Source: Styela clava (Eukaryota; Chordata; Ascidiacea; Stolidobranchia; Styelidae). Taken from it: a stretch of 64,000 nt of DNA. Made by a program: the position numbers and the translations under genes. This document shows, in pieces, positions 1 through 12,700 of the stretch (its first letter is position 1; the number at the start of each line of letters is the position of its first letter). The notes beneath the pieces are model-generated. The model did not search any database. It saw nothing but the letters and a program-made list of their open reading frames with translations, and had not been told where the DNA came from. The stretch covers positions 15,076,974 to 15,140,973 of the forward strand of contig NC_135259.1 in the NCBI RefSeq assembly GCF_964204865.1, in the 5' to 3' direction.

Positions 1-738
1 ATCTTCAGCCATGAAAATTTATTACAATTTCATTTATTCAGCAGTGATTTTGTTGCAACGAGACGCCTATGCCGTGTAATATTTATAACAGCAGGATGTT
101 GAAATTCAAGCAGTCAAGTATTTTTTCACACAACATTAAAAATATTGCGTCCAACGTTACTAAAAATGTCGAAACTAGAAAAAGTATATGCCCGGTCATG
201 AACTCTCCACGGTCATGAACTGACATCCGGTGGTTGCCGACCATACCGATTGATAAACTTCCTAAATCAGGGATATTGAGAAGTTGTTTCAGTTACATTT
301 GAAAGAAAATCAGCATTTACGAGTTTTTCAAGCATACGCATTAGTCAGCAAAAATAAATTATATGCAACATACTTATTTTTGAAAATATTCATGGCTGTT
401 AAAAAATGCGACGATGATAGATGTTCTGATGTCTTATGATAAGGCACAGCGCGTTTTGCACAAAGCGTTTTTGGTTATCCGATCAGGATTATTCACCAGT
501 TGTTGCGTACTAAAAGTAATGCTGCGTCGTACGTTCGGTATTTTCAACACTCTTATTCATTGGATAACGAGTCAGCGACATCGCGTTTTGTTTAGGAATT
601 TAATCACGCAAACAGATTAATAATCACCATCTCTTTTTGGCGTCATATCCGTAACAATCCATTCTATTGCGGTGTTACAGGTTTTTAGAGATAAGTTATT
701 TAATTATATCATATGTTTAGGATAAGCATATTTCTGGA
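1..738. other. 5' flank of the adhesion GPCR gene
   Basis: AT-rich sequence upstream of the first coding exon of the receptor gene. I see no convincing coding exon, RNA gene or repeat boundary. It presumably holds the promoter and 5' UTR, but I could not place a start site. Confidence 0.4.
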
Positions 739-3700
739 ATGAAGTCTACTTTCAAGATTTGGGATATATGTTCTTCTGGTTTTGTTACTGTCGTTGAATT
801 ATGCGCATTGTTACTGTTTTTTCAAGTCGAGTGTAAGTCAGGTAAGAACTAATTTTTATAACTAATAATTTGGTATTGAATCAAAACTACTGGAGAGAAT
901 ACGTTAGCTTCATATTTCTTTATTAATCAACGTTTAGAGAACTCAAAATGGTACGCTCGTAGTATATGTACCGCGTTTGGGTTAGGCCATAATTTATTCC
1001 GATTTTCCTTATTTTATTTCTATTACGAGTTCGGGGTCTGTTTGTGTTAGCCAAGTGAATATACCACCTGCACATATTCAAATTTCATTTAAATTAAACT
1101 TGAAGAAGCTTGAGTGAATACGGCATAGTGAATTGCTGCTAATAACTCCAAATTTCGAAGCTTAGTATAGCTCTAGACCGAGAGAGCACAATTCAAGGAC
1201 TAGGTAGGACAGAAAAAAGCTTTTTGCCTCTCATTCACCTACACACAAATCGTTATATCTGATTATTTTGTGACGTGTTCATAGGTGATCGGTTAATGAT
1301 GTCGGATCCATCCGGACGATCGAACAATTTGCCATTTGAATCAACGACTACAGAGGACCTACAAATCGGTAAGTGAAATTTAAAAAAAATTGTCACATAT
1401 TTTCATACCAAGAACACATGAAGTTTTACGACCTTCCTATTGCATACCAAGGCTGATTAGAAATAGAAGAAAAAGTTTGGATAACATTTATGCTTTTCCA
1501 AAAAAACAATGGTTATAACTTGGCTTTGCTTGTACGAACAGATGCATCAACTAATTTATTTGTTTCGGAAGTGGGAGACAAATATGATATATCTTGGAAC
1601 AAGACACATATTCATTCCAAATGTATTAAAAATTCTTCTTTGCAATCAATAATTTTAGCAACAAATTCGAGCTTAACAACAATAACTTCAACAACAGAAA
1701 CCACAACAGAATTGACTACAAAACAAGGTCTGTCTATAATGCAAAATAAGTCAATGCACATGAAAGTGAAATCAGTTCTAGGCTATTATTGGAAATTCAT
1801 TCAGGATTTTTCAAAATATTTTGTTTATCTCATATGCACTACTACAGTAACAAAGTGCAAACCTTCAGTAAGAAAACTTGGTCGATAAGTTTGGGCATAA
1901 AGGAAATTCGCAACGGTAAATGATAAAACGGATGAAGCAGGCGAGTGAGTGGACGCCCGACTGTTCTTCTCCAATGTTTTCGTCAATGACTCTAGATATA
2001 GATAAATTTATACATTTACTGAGTTATGTAGGAACCCAATTTTAATAGAAATATTTTACGATTCTAACTTTGTAACTAAAACGCTAAGTCACGGAGAAAG
2101 TTTTGCGACACTTTTATTGCATACCAAGGTTGATTACAAACTAAAGAGAAAGTTTTGATAACATTTATTCAACAGCAATTGCCGTGTATTTTTCTGTATT
2201 TCATATTTTCTATAAATGGCAGTGGTTAGTACTTTACTTTATTTGGACGAACAGGTAGATCGACTAAATCTATCACATATTGATGAGCCCACTTAAATTT
2301 CTATATGTCTCGAAAGTGAGCTTCGAACAAGACACATATTCATTCAAAATGTATTAAAATGCTTCTTTGCAATTAATAATTTTAGCAACAAATTCAAGCC
2401 TAACAACAATAACTTCAACAACAGAAACCACAACAGAATTGGCTACAAAACAAGGTATGTCTATACTATACTGCAATATAAGAGGTCGATGTACCTGAAA
2501 GTGAAAGCAGGTTATTATTAGAAATTCATTCGGGATTTTCCAAAATATTTTGTTTATCTCAAGCACTACTACAGTAACAAAGTGCAGACCTGTAGTAAGA
2601 AAACGTGTTCGATAAGTCTGAGCATAGATGAACTTCGCTCCGGTAAATGATAAAACGATGAAAGCAGGCGAGTGAGTGGACGTCAGACTGTTCTAATTCA
2701 TTGCCTGTACTCTAGAAAAACTAGATGAATTTATAAACTTACTGACTTATATAGGGACGTAATACACAATGGAAATAAATTTACGATTATAAATTTCCTA
2801 AATATAACTACGCCACTCCAAACATTCGAAACAATATTGATAGTCTGCCAAGATAGGCAAGGAATAAGGTTGTGAAATCAACAAGACGCTTCGATTTTTG
2901 ATTGAGAGTTAAACCTCGGCACGATACCAAAACCATCTACGGCATAAGAATAGTTAACCAGCTAATTAACCAGTAAATAAATATTTTATTATATAATGGT
3001 AAATAAATTATATAAAAGAATGATATTTTTGAGACAAGCAAGCAATGTAGTTTATCTACGCGACTTACACGTAAAATCATCATTCAAACGCTTCAAGTGA
3101 AAATTACTAACTAAATTCCGAATATATATTATATATACAACTATGATAAAATTTCGCAAAATGACCCTTGTATCAATAATGAATACACGTTATTTAACAG
3201 GCGGATTGTTCGAAGGATCAACTACGTACGAGTCATCTGAAGCCACTTCAGAATTCACCACGATTCGAGGTGTTTTATATCTTTCATACTGCGCTGCATA
3301 GGGTTGTATAATATGAACTTGAAGTTGCAAATCTTTGTCCAGATTGTTCGATATAACTCGCGTCAGAGTTGTTAACTTTAATTCTCTTGGGATGGATTTG
3401 CAATATAAACGTAATTAAATTCCGGTCTGATTGCGTTTCATTAATCATCACACTCACCAGAAATCTAATCCTTTATCTCGAGCTGATCATAAATCGTTAG
3501 GATAAAAATACTAACTTAAAAGGGTACACCCGTAGTATGTGAACCAAGAAGGCGGACACCGAAACGTAGTATGTATACCAGTTTAGGGTTAGGCCATAAG
3601 TTCAGGTACAAATACTACGAGAGTCACTTGTCTAGTGCGCGAACTCTTAATAGAACTAAACTGAGGAAAGTTGTAAAAAATTATGGCCTGACCATCACCT

Positions 3701-6700
3701 GGTACACATTCTATATTCAGGTGTCAGCCATCTTGGTTCGCATAATACGGGAGCGCCCTAAAAGTATACATTTGTGGTAGCTAACCTTTCAAATGTCGTA
3801 ATAAAATTTTCAACAATTTCTCAGAATTTTGCTCTCTTGAAGTTGAATAAATATCAGATTTATGCTTTTAGCACAATACTCAGCCATGTAGAAATCGTGG
3901 TGTTGAATGAGAAAAGATCTAAATGTCATTTCACATTTTGCTCAAAACTTGATATATATATATTGATAATTATGAAAAGAACGAAATCTTTCTGACGCGC
4001 CATATACCTGGACCAATTGATTCACTTTTGAAGTAGTCGCCAAAACAGTTTTAACACCTTTTTTCAATAAAAATCCCTCAATTGAAAGTCGGAAGGATTC
4101 ATTGACAAAGCACAAAAGAGCAAAACATGAAAATGATACCTCACAAAACGTCTAATCGTTGTACTGAACGTATACTGCTTGCTATAGTTGATAATGTTAG
4201 GGTTAGGCCATAATTTTATTCCAATTTTCCTTATTTTAGTTTTATTACGAGTTCGGGGACTGTAAGCTTCAGTCCCTTTTACACAACTTGATATAAGGTT
4301 GGCGAAAAAAATTAGTTACCTTCATATTGGTACATACACTTCTGGAGCGCCGTTGATGATATTATTACCAAATTGGTATACATTGTTATGGAATATTGGA
4401 ATGAACTATCAATTAGGTTCTACTAGAATTTGTTCGTATGATCAGCGGTGGGATTCAGGAGGCTCGCACAGGGAACCCGTTCTGTTCTTACAACGTAGTC
4501 AGCGTACCCGTTCTTGTTATTGGGGGGGGGGTACGCTCACCGCAGCTGACGACTAGCATTATAGTTGGCGTTGTAAAGTTTTGGATTATATTATATGTGT
4601 TTTGTTAATGTAGCTTACGTAGTGAGATTGAAATAATGGAATCTGTTGTTAGTTAATTCTTATGCATATATGCATATATAATATGAAGTATGCACAGCAT
4701 TGAAAGTATTGTTCTTTTCATATAGATCCCTGTCAAACCGGTTATCAAGAAGTGAATGGAACTTGTGAAGATATAGATGAATGCATTGTTGAGAGAAATC
4801 TATGTCCGATGATGCTGTGTAAGAATATACCCGGCGGATACATCTGCGTTTGTCCAAAAGGATATTTCCGCAGGACTGTTAATATATGGTCGGGTGAAAC
4901 AGACTTGGATGGTTCAGAAATACCTAGAAACAATATAGTTGCTTTTCCTTCGAGCACAACCACATGTTTCTGTAAGTCTACGGTTTCTATTATTGTGTTT
5001 TTTGATTCAATGTCACTATAGGCTGTAATACAAAAGCAGGAGAAGTGTATTATAAGTTTTCCATTGAGTTTTGGTGAAATAGTCCTGTTTCAAAAGTATG
5101 CAAGTGTGAAAATGGCAATAACTAAAAATGGGTGATAAAATTAAATTTGAAACCGACACTCAAAATTGTAACATAGAAAAAGATAACATTTGCAAATTAA
5201 ATTAAATCCCCATCACTTTTAAACATGCATGTAGTGTTATTTGATTAATTTTGAGTTTATTTTTGAGCGAGCATTGAGTGATTCTGCTTCATGTTTTTAT
5301 ATATATTATGGAATTAAATTCAGGCGCTACTATCATCAGTCAACGTTTCGGATTTCCATATTCTCAATCTCTGTCGAATACCTCGTCACTTGAGTATCAA
5401 AATATGACGAGTTTATTGACACAAAGACTTATGCACAGTTACCAAGTAACACCATATGGATTTTATGTTCATGGAATACATGCGGTCAAGTTGACTAAAG
5501 GTATACGTTTCTAATGTTTTGATCAAGGTTTCGCAACTTGGGATGAATTTCTCTCCGAAGAGGAATTTTCTCTTTCTTGGGAGGAATTTTAGCTTTGTAT
5601 GTGCTGTAAAAAACTACTAATATCCTTTATTTTCATTGCTATATAATGCTTATTTACGCACACACTAACTAAGGATACACGAAAGATTGAACACAAACGG
5701 TTGGGAACCAATGTTGATATATATACAAAGCAATAAAGTTATTTGCAACATTTTTTAACGCCGGCGACCAATTCAAATCTTCTATTTTAAGTCTATTACG
5801 AGTTCAGGGACTGTTAGTGTTGGCCAAGTGAATATACCCCCTGCCCAAACGCTTCCGTCCCTTTACGCTTTCGTCCCCAACTTGATGTAAAGTAGGCAAA
5901 AACAATTAGTTACTTCCATATTGGTACACACACTTCTGGAGCGCCGTGTAATGATATACAGTTCAGAACATCGCAAGAAACGATGAGATTGTTACGTAAT
6001 ATCATTCATTTAGGTTGAATCACAAACAAAATAACAGATTCGACCATAAGCAGAATTGAGTCTGACTCACTTTTTACGTACTTTGATGACTGTTATTATA
6101 ATAAAAAAATATTTGTTATGCAGGATCCGTAATACTAACCTATGAAGTTTTGACCAGCGAGCAACTTACATTACCAATTTTCAAAAAAATGTACAACATA
6201 ACTATTGACACAAATTTCTGGAATTCGCTGCAAGGTTTACCGGGTATTGTCGTGGATGCTCCCATGTCAGGTAAAGAATATTGCTGTTGACTTGTTCCAG
6301 AATTGAGCAATCGATATGAAGCATATTTTTTTCGACTCATAAAAATGACCTCGATCATTTGTGTTTGCGACAGATTATAACAAAAACGTTATCATCACGG
6401 TTTGTGCCTAACTTTGAGCCCAAAATAAGGGCAAAAGACCAAATAATCACTAATCAAGAATCGTTAACCAAGCAGTAAACTACTGCAAACCCTCAAAAGG
6501 TTAAAAACGAACTTGGGCCGTGCCCTGACTCCAACCCTAACCAACTGTGACTTTCGTCAAATGAAAGAACGAAATGCGTAAAATTGGTCTAAGCCTAGTA
6601 AATCGTTTGCGCAAAAAAGAGTGGCGAACGCGATCGATGCCCCATACTAATGATTGATGCAGGGTGTATACGAGTTCGCAAAAATGGTACATGCAAATTG

Positions 6701-9700
6701 GATACTTTTCACAGCTTTTTATGACATAGCGACAAAGGCAAAGTTTGTGCAGTCGTTTAAGGGGTTACTGCATTACTGTATGGTTATGCGTTATCTCTAA
6801 TCGCCGTTTCGCTTTTTTCAACAAGTACCCAAATTCAAATTATGCCAATGAAATCTTCAGAACGGCAATTCGACATAGTAGTTTGTAATCGTCCAAGGAT
6901 CTTCATTTAGTGTCTTATATATTTTGTAAATAATAAGTACATACTTCCTTTTATACATATTTCGACATCTAGTCTCTCCTCTATGCGTCGGAGATACATT
7001 TCAGTCGAGAAAAGTAGTTGGTAGAACATACAGTTTTCCAAATGCTGAAATTCATACGATACAACGATCTCAAGAAACGTGTTCAAGTCCAGGTAACTTT
7101 TTGAATTAATTCCGAATTCTCTGTTAAAGAGGCGCTGAATATGCCTTACTGATTTATACGCTACATTTCTTGGGTTAATCTCCTTGTGATTCTGTAGGTT
7201 GATGCAAAATACAAAAAGTAACTAAATTTTATTACTTAATAACCATACTGTGTTTTATGAAGAAATGAACGCTCTATGGTGAGTACCTAAAAACAAATCA
7301 AGATCAAAAGTGTATATTTACTTTTGACCATAAAGACTCTCGTAGTTGAATGTAAACTCACGGAATTCTTTAGACTGCGCCGTCGAAACCCTAGGGCTCT
7401 GCGTAAGCCGGTTGAAAACCACTTTCTTGGACTCATGCAAGGCTAGTTAATATTGACAAAGTAAAATATATGAAGTCAAATTTTACCCCACCGTGATTTG
7501 ATTTTTTACATGTATTTGGAATTGTTTCAGGCTATTATGCTTTAATCGAATGCGCCCTTTTGGACGTCGAAGAAGGAGAGCCGATAGGATATTATGATAC
7601 TGAAACATTGATAGAATATTTCTGTGACAAATCTGCTTCGGAAATTGTTAATGAGGTAATTATTTTTTATTTTTTTTTTTAAAAGCATATAGTCATAGAC
7701 TTCAATATGTATTTGTTCATTGCTTTGACATACATTACACAGATTATTGTACACTTATGATGAAATTGCTTCATTGCGTACGTTTGGTTTTGCCCCACTA
7801 TATAACTTGTGCAAAGATTAGGGGTGTATGCTTGAGGTAATACCGTCAATATTTTATCCCAATAACATGCTGTACTTTAGAGTTTTAACGTTAAACTCAA
7901 ATTGAATGGTAAACAATCAGTCATCATTCCAAAAATTGTGCAAGCCTCAATACTTTCCATGAGACCAAAATTAGCTTCTATGTAAGTTGATAGCTGATTC
8001 AAATTTAGCATTTCCAGATACTTTCTCATGCTTATCGGGACTATTTGTATTTGTTCAGGACACCAACTATACGAGTTATACTCTTGAATTGACCATAGGG
8101 GCATTGAGTTCCATTTCATCAAATATGGCGGACGATGGTGTAAAAAACATTGTAAACGCCCTGGACGTCTTACAGAAGGCTGCTGAAAAAGATGATATCG
8201 ATGTAATTATCTTGTAAAATTTTATATATAAGGATAAATCAATATTTTTAACCCGGGCAGGGGAAAGTCGCATGGCGTATCACGGTCACTCGTCCGGTCA
8301 CCAGTCCATGTCAAGTATGGGGTTGATAAGTGAGCAAGTTGTTTTGTTGCATGTACCTGACGGTGGTTGAAGCCGTATCCCAACAGCGGTCAATTGAAAC
8401 ACAATACGGCAGTGAGGAACCAGCAATCCTCTCGAGCATAATTATCTCCACGGGATACAAACCTGCAAACGAACGCAGGGAATCAGGGCTGGGATAGCAA
8501 GCGTATTCCCAACGATCAGCACGATGAGCCGTTCGCCGTGCCATCGATTACAAATTTTGTTTTCTTGCCATTAGATAACGAAAAACACAATGATGTACCT
8601 ACTGTCGATAGTTGATGACATATATGACGCGGTGCAGATGGATTATACAAATGGTGTGGCAACTTTATCAAACGAAGATAAAATGTCTTTTGCAAAAACG
8701 TTGGAAATGTTCGCATCTAATCTTGTTATGAATGACGATGAACTTACTGTAACTTCGAATTCGAACGTTTTCACGGTATACTATCATATTAGGCTATCTT
8801 CTTTACATCTTGTTTTTTCAGTAAATGCCTCTGAACGAATGATGCAGGGTGCATACTCTGCTTCATCTTGACTGGTAACCGGACTAGCATGAAATTCTCC
8901 GTATTTTTAACTTGTATTAATTACCGGAAACTATAAAAAAAATATATATTAAATGCTATTCTTCTTTTAACTTTCCATCCATTTTCTTTTCCGTTCGTTT
9001 CCACCTTTATCTGTTTCCTGTGTTACAATCCGCAATCTCAACAGCGAACTTTATCCTATTCTAGGCACAAAAGATCAAATGTTCAACAAATGCATCATCA
9101 GCTATCACATTCAACCAGACGATCTCTGACCGAACGAGAACATTTCAACCCAACGTGCATTCTGTAATTCCAGATTCTGCTTTTCCGAACTCATGTAATG
9201 AAACTGCATTTGCAGTATTTTATTTGCATAAAGATGGGACCTTATTTCCGAGCTTAACCAGAACAAAAACTACACTAAATCAGGTAATGAACTCTCATCA
9301 ATATGAAGTATGAAAGTAAATAAGACAATCGAAAAACGATATTTAACCATGTACACGCATATAGGGTGTAATTACAAAAACTTGGGTATACAAGCTTAAA
9401 ATGTTTGAGTAATATGTAATACGTAAGTGAAGATCAAAGTAACTAGTACTTTATCTTGTACCATTTTGTTGGAAATTCATGTTTCAACAAAAGAAAAATA
9501 GACTATGATCTCAAATATGACGATATCTATGGGATACCGATATACAATATTTATAATACAATATTATTAAGATATTAATTACAATATAATACAATATTTA
9601 AGACAAAAGTCATCGGTTAGGAAAATATGTTATTGGCATGTTTATTTCGTCAGGTTTTCAGTTCACAAATTACCAGAACTAAGTTGAGTCAACTATCAGA

Positions 9701-12700
9701 ACCAATATCACACAAGTTTGGACAACCCAAACGAGAAACTGGACAAAAAAGGGTAAATAATAATTTTTGGCATTGCTAAAAATTCATGTACACGCCTACT
9801 TTGAAGTTTGCAGTCCCAGCATAGTCAAGGGGGTTATATGAGGGCCCATGACATATATTATTACGTCTTTTCAACACCATTTTGCTTTATTCTTCAACGA
9901 TTTATTGAAATCCCGAGGTTTTCTTGCATACTATCAATAGTCTTTTCTCCAAATGAACAACCGAGATAGATGAACATGCGCGGTTATATAGCCTGGATAC
10001 CTTCGACAGCGAAGTAAGTTTGTGGAGAGATTCTTTAATAAGATATTGTTAGATAACAATGGCTGATTTATCTAGCGTTGTTCGTTTGCAAATAACACGA
10101 GTAAGCGTCGTATTACGTTAATATACAAAAAATAATTTGCCCCCCCCCCTCCCAATTTTGAGCTGGTTACGATCTTGTCCCGATGACCGACAATGCCCCT
10201 GGAAGACCAAAATCATCTTTTATATGTTTGAATTTTAATTTATCCAGATATGCATGATGAAATCGCGTATTATGGGTGATGACAGAATTTTAACTGTGAT
10301 TTGTGACCACAGCTTTCGGAATAATTATTAGTGTATATTATTAGACCTTCCTTATTTAGCTTTTCTTGAAAATATAGGATTTTATAACTCATCGCTGTGC
10401 TTATTTGGACTTATCCGATGGAGGCTGGAAACATGATGGATGCCAAACGTCAGTGACTGACTCAATAACAACTACCTGTGACTGCGATCACACAACTAAT
10501 TTTGCAGTTCTTGTAGTAAGATATTTATATTTAAAGTTTCTTAAGTTAATTAGGAAAATTGAAACAACGAGAACTCACACAAATATGTAAAAGTTTTCAA
10601 TGACAAATGAACCAGATATAATGGGAAGATATATTTCCGACTAGGACAAATTTTAGTTTTATTTTGGAAAATTGAAAATGTATCTATTGTCGCGTAAGTT
10701 ATTGTTACCATCGCAATACCTCAGAACGAAATGTTACTCGACTAAATATACACGTCGGAGAAATTCCATAACCCTCGAAACCGAATTATGTACCGAGTAT
10801 TTCGAAAATGTCACGCTCCCCCAGTTGTTCTATACTTGTCCCAATTGTATTAATCTCACTCCTTATGAACAATCGAGGTGCAAGGTGAGAAAGTATGATT
10901 AAAGGCGAACAAGAGTGAAACAAGTGTGGGACACGTGGGATACAATTTTTTCTAGTCACTGGTGCTATGCATACCCATAACAGCATGATAAAAAATATTG
11001 TCGAAAAAAAAATTATATCTTTTTTTAGCAAACGCATGCAGTTGCAGGCAGCTACGCAATCAATATCGCAAGTTATGTTGGTTGTTCTTGCTCAATTGCT
11101 GGATTGACATTCGTGCTGATCATCTATTTGTCCATTAAGTAAGTAAATATTCATCAATAGCTTGCTCTGATTAGCAGTAAGGACCATATTTATTCAACTT
11201 TGAACAATAATTCATTTTGAGACACAGTTAAATTAGGTTACTTTTTCAAGGTACAATATTCGTACGCAAAAGGGTCAAAGGTTGTGACTAAAAAGGCGTT
11301 GTTAGCGTTTAATAACAATTTTGGTGATATTCAACTTGAATTAAATAATGTAATATAAATTCCTATATTTGCCAGAAAACTTCGTGTTAGTCAAATCAAT
11401 CAGATTCACATTCATTTGAGTATATGTTTACTTGTTGCCTATTTGACATTTATTATCGGAGTCGAAAGACCTCGTTCGTATATACCTTGCATGATTGTCG
11501 GAGGAATTCTTCAATTCTCATTTTTGTCTGCTTGGGGTTGGATGTTTGCTGAAAGTATAACAATGTACAGGTAGACGTATGTTCATTATTTTTGACATAT
11601 AGGTCATTTCGATGAAGTGCTGTTGTTGTTTTTACTGATAGCTTACAGGAAACCTTTTTGTAATTTTACATCAATCGCTACCAAATTTGTAGTAGGTAAA
11701 AACGAAAATGTTTTCAAGAGAGATATTACTTAATTTTAGTTTTCTGTGGGTTTACTGGGTCCTTTGATTTCGAAAATTGTACTTTCACCTTCAGTAATTG
11801 GCATTACTGTTAAGTTCAATCAGTGGTACCAACCCATACAATGAACGGTTACGTTATGACAAAAGTTATGTAACTTTGTATAAGAAAAGCCTAACCTAAA
11901 TAAATTTGTTATGTTCAGGAAATTTGTATATATCTTCAGTCATATGTCATCTAATTATGTAATGAAAGCGTCCTTTATTGTTTACATTCTCTCACTGTTG
12001 GCAACCGGTCTAACAATCATCGTGGCTTACGTCACTGGAGATATGATGCAATATGAAGGATGGTCTACTGCCGCGGATAACGGTAAAATAATTTGATTCT
12101 GAAAATTAACTTTCAGCATGAAATCGTGGGAAAATGCCAAATGTTTTTCGAATTGTTTCATTTATTCTAGGCCAAGAATTCGGACAAATAGCGTACGCTT
12201 GATGATATATTTTGAAAGAATACTGATATTTATCTTCTCGTCCTTTGTTATATTAATTAATTCTTAGAAAATACACTTTCAGATCCCCAGTTTCATCCGT
12301 CCTTTTATGTAAGCGATCGTTTATGTTGGCTTCATGGATATTCTTTGTATTTTGGATTCTTGACACCTGTTGGGATAATGTTCATCGGAAATATTTTTGG
12401 GTTTATCAATATCATTCGAGTGTTGACGAAATCCAACTCAGAGGTTAGAATTATAAAATTACCAAAACAAAGTGTTGGGACTAAATAATATTGTTTACTG
12501 ACAACATCTTTCGTCATTTTTCTTCTCATTGTTATGAAAAAAATCGCTATTCTCATTAACTGCTGGACCAATTGCTTTGAAATTTTCAGTGGTCAATGAT
12601 TGTCTTTTTTGCTAGAAGTTTAATACTTTTATTTATTTCAAAATTTCCTGTTGGCTCCATGGGATTCGTTGTTTTGTGCGATGACGCCATCAAAATTTGC

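Noticed and set aside
10138-10152. Poly-C/poly-G tracts here and near 4519
   Set aside because: Simple sequence without further structure.
10657-10893. An open, acceptor- and donor-flanked 79-codon frame between the GPS and TM1 exons that is in phase with both
   Set aside because: Including it would put about 79 residues between the GPS and TM1; joining 10515 directly to 11029 gives the normal short linker. It could be a rare alternative exon but lacks family support.
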